DNA from: Amycolatopsis bullii
GTDB taxonomy: Bacteria > Actinomycetota > Actinomycetes > Mycobacteriales > Pseudonocardiaceae
Direction of reading: 5' to 3'
NCBI RefSeq assembly: GCF_014654205.1
Contig: NZ_BNAW01000002.1
Location: 432,856-496,855 of the forward strand
Length of the DNA: 64,000 nt
Within the stretch, counting starts at the first letter, position 1; each line of letters opens with the position of its first letter. Position numbers and translations under genes: made by a program. Of the stretch, positions 7,557 through 16,833 are shown one piece after another. The notes beneath the pieces are model-generated. The model was not told where the DNA came from. It searched no databases and was given only the letters and a program-made list of their open reading frames with translations.

Positions 7557-8726
7557 ATGTCCCGCAGCATCCGGACCACCACAGCAGCCTTGACGAGCCT
7601 CGCGACCGCGGCCGCGACCGCCCTGATCCTCTCCGGCGGAGCCGACGCCAGCCCGGCGGCCGCGGCGGCCGGCTGTGGTGTGCTCTTCGACGACTTCCAC
7701 TACGCCTCGCCCACCGACGGCGCCTTCGGCCAAGCCGGCTGGACCACCCGCAACGACGTCGGCAGCCCCGGCGTGCCCGGGGCGCGCTGGCTGACGGGCA
7801 ACATCAGCTTCCCGGCCGTGAACGGCGAGCGCGTCGCCCAGCTCACCGCCACCACCGACGGCAGCGCCGCGGGCACCACGCACGCCGAGCTGTACCAGAA
7901 CCAGCTGCGGTTCTTCGAAGGCACGTACGCCAGCCGTGTCCGCTTCACCGACGCGCCGGACAGCGGCCCCGACGGCGACCACGTCAACGAAACCTACTTC
8001 ACGATCTCCCCGCTGCGGTACGACCGCGACCCGCTCTACAGCGAGCTCGACTTCTCCGAGTACCTGCCCAACGGCGGCTGGGGCGGCTCGCAGGCCAACT
8101 ACCAGACCAGCTGGTACACCTACTGGAACAACCCGACCTGGGACGGCCTGCGCACGTCGACCGCGCAGAACCGCAGCATGGCCGGCTGGCACGACATCGT
8201 CACCCAGGTCTCCGGCGGGCACGTGAAGTACTACATCGACGGCGTGCTCACCGCCGACCACACCACCGACGCCCAGGGCAACCCGGTGTACCCGCGCACG
8301 CCGATGTCGATCAACTACAACATGTGGTTCATCGACACCGCGGGCCACACGAGCGGGAACAGCGTCTACACCGAACAGGTCGACTGGACCTACTACGCGG
8401 GCAACCAGGTCGTTTCGCCTTCCGACGCCGTCGCGCAGGCCGGGCAGTACCGCTCGGCCGGAACGTCCCATGTGGACAGCGTCAGCGGCTGCACGACCCC
8501 GACCACCCCGCCGGCGCCGACTTCCACCAAGCCCACCACGCCGACGACTCCGACCACTCCCTCCCAGCCGGCGAACTGCTCGGCGGCGCCGGAATGGGAC
8601 TGGGGCACGGTGTACCTGGAGGGCCAGCGCGTGAAGCACAACGCCCATCTCTGGCAGGCGAACTGGTGGACCCAGGGTTCGGAGCCCGGCCTCACCGCCC
8701 AGTGGCGCGACCTCGGCCACTGCTGA
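7557..8726 (+). CDS. Secreted GH16 family hydrolase with C-terminal chitin-binding module
   Basis: A 389-residue exported enzyme. It has a Sec signal (residues 1-38, Ala-rich), then a GH16 jelly-roll whose ExDxxE signature appears as ELDFSE near 162-167. A Thr/Pro linker (about 312-340) is followed by a CBM5/12-type chitin-binding domain (about 342-389, ending WRDLGHC with conserved aromatics). GH16 enzymes usually cut beta-1,3 or mixed-linkage glucans; the chitin-binding module and the dre-like operator suggest a fungal-wall target. A ribosome site AGGAGG precedes the ATG. A hairpin follows the gene before the das-like transporter, so it is probably its own transcription unit. Confidence 0.82.
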   Translation: MSRSIRTTTAALTSLATAAATALILSGGADASPAAAAAGCGVLFDDFHYASPTDGAFGQAGWTTRNDVGSPGVPGARWLTGNISFPAVNGERVAQLTATTDGSAAGTTHAELYQNQLRFFEGTYASRVRFTDAPDSGPDGDHVNETYFTISPLRYDRDPLYSELDFSEYLPNGGWGGSQANYQTSWYTYWNNPTWDGLRTSTAQNRSMAGWHDIVTQVSGGHVKYYIDGVLTADHTTDAQGNPVYPRTPMSINYNMWFIDTAGHTSGNSVYTEQVDWTYYAGNQVVSPSDAVAQAGQYRSAGTSHVDSVSGCTTPTTPPAPTSTKPTTPTTPTTPSQPANCSAAPEWDWGTVYLEGQRVKHNAHLWQANWWTQGSEPGLTAQWRDLGHC

Positions 8727-8732
8727 CCCCGG

Positions 8733-8776
8733 TCGTGAGTGGTAAGGCGGGTTGGAACCCGCCTTACCCCTCACGA
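8733..8776. terminator. 21-bp stem hairpin after the GH16 gene (possibly a dispersed repeat)
   Basis: Arms 8733-8753 and 8756-8776 pair over 21 bp with one mismatch and a 2-nt loop (centre GGCGGGTTGGAACCCGCC). It lies seven bases after the GH16 stop and can act as a terminator. The very long symmetrical stem also resembles a mobile intergenic repeat. Confidence 0.65.
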
Positions 8777-8816
8777 GCCCTGCACCGCGCCCACCTCACG
8801 CCTTCCGGAGCTCCCC

Positions 8817-10094
8817 ATGCGCAGACGCATCCTCGCCGCCGCACTGGCCGTCACCGCCGTGACCGCCGCCGCCTGCGGCACCGACACCCCCGCTCCCGCC
8901 GCCGCCCGCGGTGGCGAGCTGACCGTCTGGCTGATGAACGGCGACCTCGGCGACAAGGCCACCGCGGCGATCAACGCCGCGTTCGAGAAGGCCACCGGCG
9001 CTCACGTCACCGTGCAGATCCAGGAATGGGACAACATCAACACGAAGATCAGCACCGCGCTGGCCCAGGACACCACACCGGACGTCATCGAGATCGGCAA
9101 CACGAACGTCCCGCTGTTCGCCGCCAACGGCGCGCTGACCGACCTGACCCCGCACCGCGCCGAGCTCGCCGCGGGGCAGACCTGGCTGCCCGGACTGGCC
9201 GGACCGGCCACTGTGGACGGACACCTCTACGGCGCGCCGCTGTTCGCCGGCAACCGCGCGGTCATCTACGACAAGCAGGTCTGGGCCGACGCCGGCGTCA
9301 CCACCCCACCGGCCACGCTGCCGGAGCTCACCGCGGCCCTGGACAAGATCAAGGCGAAGCACCCGGCACCGGACTTCTCGGCCTTCCACTTCCCCGGCCG
9401 GTACTGGTTCGGCGCGCTGCAGTTCGTCTGGGACGCCGGCGGGCAGATCGCCACGCAGCGGGACGGGAAGTGGACCGGTGCCCTGGAAAGCCCCGAGGCG
9501 CTGAAGGGGTTGCAGGCGTGGAAGGACTTCCAGAACACCTACTCCTCCCCCGCGTCCCGCAACGTCGACACGAAGGCGCCGGACCAGGCCGCGATCTTCT
9601 CCTCCGGCGGCGCGGCGGCCATCCTCGACACGAGCGTCAACACCGTGCTCAAGAACAAGCCGGAGCTGAAGGACCGGCTGGGCACCTTCCCGTTCCCGAG
9701 CGCCACGCCCGGGAAGACGCAGCCGGTGTTCCTCGGCGGCTCGGACCTGGCCGTCGCGGCCAAGAGCAGCCATCAGGACCTGGCGCTGGCCTACCTCAAG
9801 GCGGCGACGGACCCGGCCGTGCAGCGGGACGCCATCGTCGGCATCGACGGCTGGACACCGGTTTCGACCGAGCTGATCGACCGGATCACGCCGACGCTGC
9901 CCCCGCTCAACGCGGCCTTCGCCACCGCGGCGAAGACCAGTGTCGCCACTCCGGCCGCCCCCGGCTGGGCGACCATCGAAAGCGACAAGTCCATCAACAC
10001 CTTCTTCGCCGACATCGCCACCGGACGCCGTCCGATCGCCGACGCGGCCCGGGAGTTCGACGCCCACCTCACCGAGGCGCTGGGCGCCCGCTGA
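8817..10094 (+). CDS. dasA: Extracellular sugar-binding lipoprotein of ABC importer (DasA-like)
   Basis: A 425-residue solute-binding protein (family 1). It has a lipoprotein signal with the lipobox TAAAC at about residues 17-21, then the two-lobed sugar-binding fold (GELTVWLMNGD...). It would sit on the outer face of the membrane and pass sugars to the two permeases that follow. In Streptomyces the DasABC system imports N,N'-diacetylchitobiose. The gene order here (binding protein, two permeases, hexosaminidase, GntR) is das-like, so that substrate is likely but inferred. The ATG was chosen for the lipoprotein signal, with CCGGAG as ribosome site. Gene symbol is by analogy. Confidence 0.75.
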   Translation: MRRRILAAALAVTAVTAAACGTDTPAPAAARGGELTVWLMNGDLGDKATAAINAAFEKATGAHVTVQIQEWDNINTKISTALAQDTTPDVIEIGNTNVPLFAANGALTDLTPHRAELAAGQTWLPGLAGPATVDGHLYGAPLFAGNRAVIYDKQVWADAGVTTPPATLPELTAALDKIKAKHPAPDFSAFHFPGRYWFGALQFVWDAGGQIATQRDGKWTGALESPEALKGLQAWKDFQNTYSSPASRNVDTKAPDQAAIFSSGGAAAILDTSVNTVLKNKPELKDRLGTFPFPSATPGKTQPVFLGGSDLAVAAKSSHQDLALAYLKAATDPAVQRDAIVGIDGWTPVSTELIDRITPTLPPLNAAFATAAKTSVATPAAPGWATIESDKSINTFFADIATGRRPIADAAREFDAHLTEALGAR

Positions 10095-10164
10095 CCGGCG
10101 GGGTGGCCCGGCCGACCGCCGTCCCCGCCGAGCCACCCCGCCCCTGTTCCGCGAAGGAGTCCCC

Positions 10165-11088
10165 GTGCTGCTCGAAAAGGCGCGCGTCCGGGAAAGAACG
10201 CGACGCCGTTCCCTGCTCCCGTACGGCCTGCTCCTGCCCGCCGCCGCACTGCTCGGGCTGGTGCTCGGCTACCCGCTCGCCCGGCTGGTCGTCATTTCGC
10301 TGCAGGACTACGGCCTGCGGTCGCTGTTCACCGGCAAGACGAGCTTCGCCGGCGGGGACAACTACGCCGCCGTCCTCGCCGACCCCCAGCTGCTCCCGGT
10401 CCTCGCCCGCAGCGTCGGGTTCTGCGCCGCCCTGGTGCTCGGCACGCTCGTGATCGCCTCCGGCGTCGCCCTGCTGCTGCAACGCCTGGGCCGCCGGATG
10501 CGCACGGCGGTCACGCTCTGCCTGATCGCGGCGTGGGCCCTGCCGAACGTGGCGTCCACCCTGGTCTGGCAGTGGCTCTTCCAGCCCGGCTACGGCGTGG
10601 TGAACTGGCTGCTGACCCGGCTGGGCTTCGGGGACCTCACCCAGCACGACTGGACGACGAGCCCGGCGTCCGCCTTCACCCTCGTCTGGCTGCTGGTCGT
10701 GTGGCAGTCGGTCCCGTTCGCCGCGCTCACCCTGCACGCCGGTCTTTCGCAGATCCCCCGGTCCTACTACGAAGCCGCGGCGCTGGACGGCGCCGGGCCG
10801 TGGCGGGTGCACCGCACGATCACCGTCCCCTTCCTGCAGCCGATCCTCGGGCTGGTCACCATCCTCTCGGTCATCTGGGACTTCACCGTGTTCAACCAGA
10901 TCTGGATCCTCACCCAGGGCGGCCCGGGCGGCGGCACGACGACGCTGGGCATCTGGACGTTCACCCGCGCCTTCAGCCGCAACGACTTCGGCCAGGGCGC
11001 GGCGATCGCGGTCGTCTCGGTCGTGCTGCTCGTCGGCCTGACCGCCGTCTACGTGCGGCGGCTCGTCCGCTCCGGGGAGGACCTGTGA
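10165..11088 (+). CDS. dasB: ABC sugar transporter permease (DasB-like)
   Basis: A 307-residue inner-membrane permease of the MalF class with six predicted transmembrane segments. The EAA loop that docks the ATPase is visible as YYEAAALDGAGPWRVHRTI near residues 206-224. The GTG start at 10165 follows a strong GAAGGAG ribosome site. Its stop overlaps the next permease start (GTGA). No ATPase gene is present in the cluster. In known das systems the shared ATPase MsiK, encoded elsewhere, powers the importer, and that is expected here too. Confidence 0.8.
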   Translation: MLLEKARVRERTRRRSLLPYGLLLPAAALLGLVLGYPLARLVVISLQDYGLRSLFTGKTSFAGGDNYAAVLADPQLLPVLARSVGFCAALVLGTLVIASGVALLLQRLGRRMRTAVTLCLIAAWALPNVASTLVWQWLFQPGYGVVNWLLTRLGFGDLTQHDWTTSPASAFTLVWLLVVWQSVPFAALTLHAGLSQIPRSYYEAAALDGAGPWRVHRTITVPFLQPILGLVTILSVIWDFTVFNQIWILTQGGPGGGTTTLGIWTFTRAFSRNDFGQGAAIAVVSVVLLVGLTAVYVRRLVRSGEDL

Positions 11089-11903
11089 TCCGGCGCTTCG
11101 GCCGCAACTTCACCGCCACCGTCTTCTGCCTCGTGTGGATCTTCCCGGTCTACTGGATGGTGCTCACGGCGTTCAAGCCGACGGGCAAGATCCTCCAGCC
11201 CACGCCGGAGTTCCTGCCCGTCGACGTCACACTGGACAACTTCGCCGGCGCCCTCGCCAAGCCGGGGTTCGTGCGGGACCTGCTCAACAGTGCCGTGGTC
11301 GTCGTGGCGGTCGTCGTGCTGTCCATCGTCGTCGCCTTCCTGGCCGCGACGGCGTTGACGCGCTTCCGGTTCTTCGGACGCCGCAGCTTCCTCATCGGCG
11401 TGCTCGTACTGCAGATGGTGCCGGTGCCCGCCCTGGTCATCCCGCTGTTCCTCAGTCTCAAGAGCGCGCACCTGCTCGACACGCTGCCCGGGCTGATCCT
11501 GACCTACCTGGCCCTCGTGCTGCCGTTCACGATCTGGACGTTGCGCGGCTTCCTGCACGGGATCCCGATCGAACTGGAGGAAGCGGCGATGGTCGACGGC
11601 GCCACGCGCGGCCGCGTCATGCGCTCGGTCCTGCTGCCCCTCGTGCTGCCCGGGCTGATCGCGACCAGCGTGTTCGCCTTCATCACCGCGTGGAACGACT
11701 TCCTGTTCGCCTACGTGATCATGAAGGACAGCTCCGGCTACACGCTGCCGGTCTGGCTGGTGTCGTTCAGCACCAGCACCGGCACCGACTACGGCGGCCT
11801 CATCGCCGCGTCGACGCTGTTCGCGCTGCCCGTCGTCGTCTTCTTCGCGCTCGTGCAGCGCCACCTGGTCGAAGGCATGACCGCGGGCGCGGTGAAGGGC
11901 TGA
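11085..11903 (+). CDS. dasC: ABC sugar transporter permease (DasC-like)
   Basis: A 272-residue MalG-class permease with six predicted transmembrane segments. It starts GTG at 11085, overlapping the previous stop by four bases. The EAA motif reads ELEEAAMVDGATRGRVMRSV around residues 164-183. It would form the membrane channel together with the preceding permease. The stop TGA shares its last base with the ATG of the GH20 gene (TGATG), so the whole transporter-hydrolase set is translationally coupled. Confidence 0.8.
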   Translation: MIRRFGRNFTATVFCLVWIFPVYWMVLTAFKPTGKILQPTPEFLPVDVTLDNFAGALAKPGFVRDLLNSAVVVVAVVVLSIVVAFLAATALTRFRFFGRRSFLIGVLVLQMVPVPALVIPLFLSLKSAHLLDTLPGLILTYLALVLPFTIWTLRGFLHGIPIELEEAAMVDGATRGRVMRSVLLPLVLPGLIATSVFAFITAWNDFLFAYVIMKDSSGYTLPVWLVSFSTSTGTDYGGLIAASTLFALPVVVFFALVQRHLVEGMTAGAVKG

Positions 11904-13393
11904 TGCTCGTCCCCCGCCCCGCGCGGCTGACCCGCCACGCCGGTTCCTGCGTACCCACCGGGATCCTGGCCGGCCCCGGCACCCGGGGCCCGGCCCGGCT
12001 GCTGTCCGGATACACCGGGCTCCCGCTGGTCCACAATGGACCCGTCATCCGGCTCGCGCGGAAACCGGGGCTCGGGCCGGAGGAGTACACCCTGGAGGTC
12101 ACCCCGGACCACGCGCTGCTCACCGCGTCCACGGAAGCGGGCCTCCTCGCCGGTGTGCAGACGATCCGGCAGCTGTCCCCGCGGCTGCCGTGCCTGACCA
12201 TCCGCGACGCACCCCGGCTGCCCTGGCGCGGGGTGCTGCTCGACGTCGCCCGGCACTTCATGCCGCTGGAGTTCCTGCGCGAGTTCGTCGACCTGCTGGC
12301 GCTGCACAAGTACAACGTCCTGCACCTGCACCTCACCGACGACCAGGGCTGGCGGATCGAGATCACCGGACGGCCGCGGCTCACCGAAGTCGGCGCGTGG
12401 CGGGCGGAGTCGATGGTCGGGCCCGCGGGCAGCGGCGTCTTCGACGGCGTGCCGCACGGCGGTTTCTACACCCAGCGGGAGCTGCGCGAACTCGTCGCCT
12501 TCGCCGCCGAACGCGGCGTGCGGATCGTGCCGGAGATCGACCTGCCCGGGCACGTCCGTGCAGCGCTGGCCGCCTACCCTTCGCTGGGCAACCGGCCTTC
12601 GGTGGCGCTGCCGGTGTGGACGGAATGGGGCATCAGCCCGGACATCCTCGGGGTGCACGACGAAGCCTTCGCCTTCTGCCGGGACGTGCTGGACCAGGTC
12701 GCCGGCGTGTTCCCTTCGCCGTACCTGCACATCGGCGGGGACGAATGCCCGACCACGCAGTGGGAGACCAGCCCGATCGCGCGGCGGAAGGCGGCCGATC
12801 TCGGTGTGCGTCCCGCCGAACTCCACCCCTGGTTCCTCGGCCGGCTGCACGACATCGTCGGGGCGCTGGGTCGCCGGGCCGTCTGCTGGGACGAGACCGG
12901 CCACGCCGCGGGCCGGCTGCCGGCGGACCTGGTCGTCACGGCCTGGCGCGACGCGGCCCACGGCGCGCTCGCCGTCGCCCGCGGCCACCAGGTCGTGATG
13001 GCCCCGCACACGGCGACCTACTTCGACTACCGGCAGAGCGAGGAGCCCGGCGAGCCGCCCCGCGAGCCGGTGACGACGCTCGAGGACGTCTACCGCTTCG
13101 ACCCCCTGGCCGGCGGGCTGCCGGTCAGCGACGGGACCACCCCCGGCGTGCTCGGCACGCAGGCCCAGCTGTGGACCGAGCACGCGCCGACGCCCGAGCA
13201 CGTGCGGCACCTGGCGTTCCCGCGGCTGTGCGCGCTGGCCGAGCGGGCGTGGTCGCCGCCGGGCCGCGGTTATGCTGAGTTCCGCCAGCGCCTGACCGGC
13301 CACCTCGACCGGCTGCGGGCGCTGGGTGCCCTGCCGAAGGAGCGCGTCCGGTTCGCCGGCGCGCTCGGAGTTCCCGGGAAGACGGTGCCTTGA
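11903..13393 (+). CDS. Cytoplasmic GH20 beta-N-acetylhexosaminidase
   Basis: A 496-residue glycoside hydrolase family 20 enzyme. The N-terminal GH20b-like domain ends near residue 100. The TIM barrel carries LHLHLTDDQGWR near 140-151 and the catalytic Asp-Glu pair in HIGGDE near 275-280. No signal peptide is seen, so it should cleave imported chitobiose to GlcNAc inside the cell. This fits its place between the importer and the GntR regulator. The DasD hydrolase of Streptomyces plays a comparable part. The end overlaps the regulator start by four bases (TTGA). Confidence 0.85.
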   Translation: MLVPRPARLTRHAGSCVPTGILAGPGTRGPARLLSGYTGLPLVHNGPVIRLARKPGLGPEEYTLEVTPDHALLTASTEAGLLAGVQTIRQLSPRLPCLTIRDAPRLPWRGVLLDVARHFMPLEFLREFVDLLALHKYNVLHLHLTDDQGWRIEITGRPRLTEVGAWRAESMVGPAGSGVFDGVPHGGFYTQRELRELVAFAAERGVRIVPEIDLPGHVRAALAAYPSLGNRPSVALPVWTEWGISPDILGVHDEAFAFCRDVLDQVAGVFPSPYLHIGGDECPTTQWETSPIARRKAADLGVRPAELHPWFLGRLHDIVGALGRRAVCWDETGHAAGRLPADLVVTAWRDAAHGALAVARGHQVVMAPHTATYFDYRQSEEPGEPPREPVTTLEDVYRFDPLAGGLPVSDGTTPGVLGTQAQLWTEHAPTPEHVRHLAFPRLCALAERAWSPPGRGYAEFRQRLTGHLDRLRALGALPKERVRFAGALGVPGKTVP

Positions 13394-14145
13394 CCGGTGT
13401 GACATCCGGGGCCTCGCCCCAAGCCGGGGCGGACCGGCCGCCCACCGTCAAGCGCGACCGCGTCCGGCGGCACCTGCTGAAGGTGATCGAGAACGCCGGC
13501 CCCGGTACCGGGCTCGCCTCCGAACGCGACCTGGCCGCGGAGCTGGGCGTCTCGCGCCCGACCGTCCGCGCGGCCATCGACGAGCTGACCCGCACCGGGC
13601 TGCTGGTGCGCCAGCGCGGCCGCGGCACGTTCACCAGCCCGCAGAAGGTCACCCAGGAACTGGCGACCGGCCTCGCGGTGCCCCCGGCGGAAGGGCACTG
13701 GACCAGCCGGGTGGTCGCGTTCGCGGTGGCGCCGTCCCCGCGGTCGCTGGCCGGGGAACTCGAGCTCGAACCGGGCACGCCGGTGCTGCGCGTCACCCGG
13801 GTCCGGCACGTCGACGACGAACCGATCGCGATCGAGGGCCTGGCGCTGCCCGCCGCCCTGGTCCCCGGCCTGCGCCCGGCGGACCTGGAAGCGGGCAACT
13901 TCTACCGCCTGCTGCGGGAACGCTTCGGGATCACCGTGCAGGACGCGGTGCAGACGATCGAGCCCGCGGTCACCGACCCCGGCCAGGCCGAGCTGCTGGA
14001 GATCGCCGTGTACGCCCCGATCCTGCGGATCGAGCGGATCACCCGGGACACGGCGGGCCGGATCGTCGAACTGACCCGCTCGGTCTACCGCGGCGACCGC
14101 TACCGCATCACGTCGAAACTCCGCTTCGACGCCGATTCCGGATAA
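13390..14145 (+). CDS. GntR/HutC-family regulator (DasR-like)
   Basis: A 251-residue repressor. A winged-helix GntR domain (about residues 20-88, ERDLAAELGVSRPTVRAAIDEL) is joined to a UTRA effector domain (about 105-245, ending RSVYRGDRYRI). The RSVYRGDRY motif is also present in Streptomyces DasR as I remember it. It closes the das-like operon, unlike Streptomyces where dasR lies beside dasA. The TTG start at 13390 is coupled to the GH20 stop; GTG 13399 is an alternative. The likely target is the dre-like site at 7503. It may be DasR itself or a paralogue; genome context is needed to decide. Confidence 0.78.
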   Translation: MTGVTSGASPQAGADRPPTVKRDRVRRHLLKVIENAGPGTGLASERDLAAELGVSRPTVRAAIDELTRTGLLVRQRGRGTFTSPQKVTQELATGLAVPPAEGHWTSRVVAFAVAPSPRSLAGELELEPGTPVLRVTRVRHVDDEPIAIEGLALPAALVPGLRPADLEAGNFYRLLRERFGITVQDAVQTIEPAVTDPGQAELLEIAVYAPILRIERITRDTAGRIVELTRSVYRGDRYRITSKLRFDADSG

Positions 14146-14436
14146 ATCAAGGACAATAGATCTTCACCGGCTCCGAATCCGGCGAAATCGGCGCCCACGC
14201 GTAACTCGAACGAGTGAATCGAGCGCGGCATCCGGGTGACCACCGGCCGCAAAACCCCTCTTCAAAGCAGGTGCCGACCCGGCGGACCACCCATCAGGTT
14301 GGACTGTTCGGTTTCGCCTTTCCGGCGCCCGGGTGAGAGTGCTTCAACCACGCCGCCGGTGCGGCATAGGATTTTCCTTCGGCCGGTAAAACGTTTCCCG
14401 GCGCATTCCACCCATTTCCAGAATCGAGGACCAACC
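14146..14436. other. Intergenic region with relatively AT-rich patches
   Basis: The 291 bp between the GntR gene and the next exported protein hold no convincing gene. Relatively AT-rich stretches (for example around 14150-14165 and 14385-14395) presumably carry the promoter of the downstream gene. No clear hairpin terminator was found for the das-like operon. Confidence 0.4.
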
Positions 14437-16833
14437 ATGCGAAGACGCATGCTGGGGGCGGTCCTGCCCCTGGTGCTCGCCGCAGCAGCCGCCGTCCCGC
14501 TGCCCGCGGCCGCCGACCCCGCCCCGGCGGTCTCGGCGCTGACGAAGTCCGTGCAGGGCACCGGTTCCCCGGCCGCGCACGGCGCGACCGCGAACTGGGT
14601 CGTCGGCTACGAAGACCACGCGACCACCACCGGAGCCGCCAGCATCACCGACGCCGTCGGGGCCGGCCAGGCCTACCAGTCCGGTTCGCTGCACGTCCCG
14701 CCCGGCTGGACACCGGAGTGGTCCACCGACGGCAGCACGTTCACCGGCGCCGAACCGGCGTCCGGGGTCACCGCCGTCCGCGGGACGAACCCCGCCGCCG
14801 GACCCGACGCGACCCAGCTGACCGGCGCCCTCACCCCGCCCGTGCAGGCGGTGACCACCGCGACCGGCGGCGACGGCTTCTCGCCGATCCTGTACCGCAC
14901 GCCGGGCGGCGTGCTGCAGGCCTGGAACATCTACCACCACCTGGGGGCCACGTCACCGAAGGTGGTCTGCACCGAGCTCGCCACCGGCGCGCGGTGCCCG
15001 GGCGGCCCGTGGCCGAAGGTGCTCAACACCGCCCCCGGCCCGCTCGGCACCCTGGGGGCCGGCGACATCGCCACCACCATGGTCGAGCAGTACGTCCGCG
15101 ATCCCGCAGCGCCCGCGAAGGTCTACTACCCCGCCGTCACGGCGGCTTCGGTCGGCGTCGCCTGCCTCGACATGGCCGCCTCGGCCAACTGCGGGTACTG
15201 GGCGCTGGCCACCATCGGCGGATCACCCGCGGTGAGCGGCATCACCGGGTTCGTGGAGACCGGCGGGAACCTGTACGGCCTGGTCACCAGCGGCGCGGTG
15301 GTCTGCTGGACCATCGCGACGCAGAGCGCCTGCGGCGGCCAGCCGTACGCGCCGATCGCGCCGGCCATCAGCGGCAACCCGTACGTCTACGGCGCCATGG
15401 ACGTCGTGGCGGGCAAGGTGTTCGCTTCGTCGTCGAACCCCAGCACCGCGCAGGTGCCCTCGCTGGGCTGTTTCGACCCGGCGACGGCCACCGCGTGCGC
15501 CGGCTGGGCGTCCTGGCGGCCGACCGGGCCGGCGGGGAACTTCACCTACAACGCCTACACGGCGTTCGGCACGACCGGCACTCCCGTGGGGGTGTGCTCG
15601 TCGACGACCGGCGTCACCAACGTGACCACGTGCTACGCCCTCGACGGCTCCGCGCTGCCCGCACCACCGGGTGCGGCCGCGCTGCCGAACGGGACGTACG
15701 TCTTCAACCCCGAGGTCGTCACCGACCCGGGTGGTCACCTGCGCAGCTACCTCCCGGTGTGGAACGGGGGTATCGCGGGCGCGGCGGTGTGCCACGACTG
15801 GACCACGGGGACGGCGTGCGCGGGGCTGCCCGCCCGGATCACCCACCCCTCGGTGAACGGGGGCGCCACGCGGGACTACGGCTACGCGTACGACGCGCCG
15901 TCGGGCTGCCTGATCGGCCTGGGCGACGCCGGGGTCCTGTTCTCGATGGACCCGGCCACCGGCGCGTCGCCGTGTGTCCGCTCCGGCGGGCAGGTGACGC
16001 TGCGGCCGGGTGACTTCTACTGCGACGGCGGAAGCCACGTCCAGGGCTACACGTCCGCGCGGCTGACCGGCGTCGACCTGGCGAACGTCGACTTCGCGGC
16101 GTCGCGGGTGACGGTCGTCGACCAGGACAACGCGGTGGTGCCGACCCCGGGCTTCGCGCCCGACGGCTCGGTCGACCTGACCGGCGTCTCGGTGGCGGCG
16201 CACCCGTCGATCACCGTGACGACGACGCTGGTGCTGCACAGTGCGGCGGGCTTCAGCGGGTCGCTCGTGGTCGACTTCGCGGGCGACGCACCCCAGCTGT
16301 GCTTCCGCACGACGATCTCGGCGGACTGCACGGTGACGTCGGTGGCGAACACGGCGACGGGCACGGACTCGACGGGGTCGTTCACGTCCAACACGGTGAC
16401 GCTCCCGGTGGCCCCGGGCGCGTCGTGCACGCCGAAGGTGAAGGTGGAGAAGGAGATCTGCACGGCGATCCACCCGGCCGAGTGCGGCCCGGGCGGCGCG
16501 GGACCGTGGGCGAAACAGGCCCCCGTCGGCCTGCTCGGGGTGCTCGCGGCGTCGGCGTACTGGCGGATCACGGTGACGAACGAAGGTCCGGTCGGGATCA
16601 CCTCCGCGCAGGTGGTGGACACCGTGGAGCCGTCGTGCCAGACGGGTCCGTTCGCACTGGCGGCCGGCCAGTCGAAGCAGGTGTACTGCGCCACCTACGC
16701 GCTGCTGAACCTGTTCCCCATCACCAACAAGGCGAAGGTGAGCTACCTGCCGGTCAACGTCCCGCCGGGGACGCCGCCGTCCACAACGGACTGGTCGTCG
16801 GCCAAGGCGTGTTCGCTGCTGTGCAGCCTGTAG
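14437..16833 (+). CDS. Large secreted protein with DUF11-like beta domains, function unknown
   Basis: A 798-residue exported protein. It has a Sec signal (residues 1-25). An N-terminal DUF11-like strand-rich domain (about 30-105) follows. The middle (about 130-520) has regularly spaced Cys pairs and repeated phrases such as CxDxATxxxCxGW that suggest a beta-propeller-like repeat. Two further DUF11-like modules lie at about 530-660 and 665-790. No sortase motif, lipobox or transmembrane anchor is present, so it should be released or loosely wall-bound. ATG 14437 was chosen for the signal peptide and the CGAGGA ribosome site. No catalytic motif is recognised. Its 3' end overlaps the convergent MHYT gene. 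Confidence 0.75.
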   Translation: MRRRMLGAVLPLVLAAAAAVPLPAAADPAPAVSALTKSVQGTGSPAAHGATANWVVGYEDHATTTGAASITDAVGAGQAYQSGSLHVPPGWTPEWSTDGSTFTGAEPASGVTAVRGTNPAAGPDATQLTGALTPPVQAVTTATGGDGFSPILYRTPGGVLQAWNIYHHLGATSPKVVCTELATGARCPGGPWPKVLNTAPGPLGTLGAGDIATTMVEQYVRDPAAPAKVYYPAVTAASVGVACLDMAASANCGYWALATIGGSPAVSGITGFVETGGNLYGLVTSGAVVCWTIATQSACGGQPYAPIAPAISGNPYVYGAMDVVAGKVFASSSNPSTAQVPSLGCFDPATATACAGWASWRPTGPAGNFTYNAYTAFGTTGTPVGVCSSTTGVTNVTTCYALDGSALPAPPGAAALPNGTYVFNPEVVTDPGGHLRSYLPVWNGGIAGAAVCHDWTTGTACAGLPARITHPSVNGGATRDYGYAYDAPSGCLIGLGDAGVLFSMDPATGASPCVRSGGQVTLRPGDFYCDGGSHVQGYTSARLTGVDLANVDFAASRVTVVDQDNAVVPTPGFAPDGSVDLTGVSVAAHPSITVTTTLVLHSAAGFSGSLVVDFAGDAPQLCFRTTISADCTVTSVANTATGTDSTGSFTSNTVTLPVAPGASCTPKVKVEKEICTAIHPAECGPGGAGPWAKQAPVGLLGVLAASAYWRITVTNEGPVGITSAQVVDTVEPSCQTGPFALAAGQSKQVYCATYALLNLFPITNKAKVSYLPVNVPPGTPPSTTDWSSAKACSLLCSL

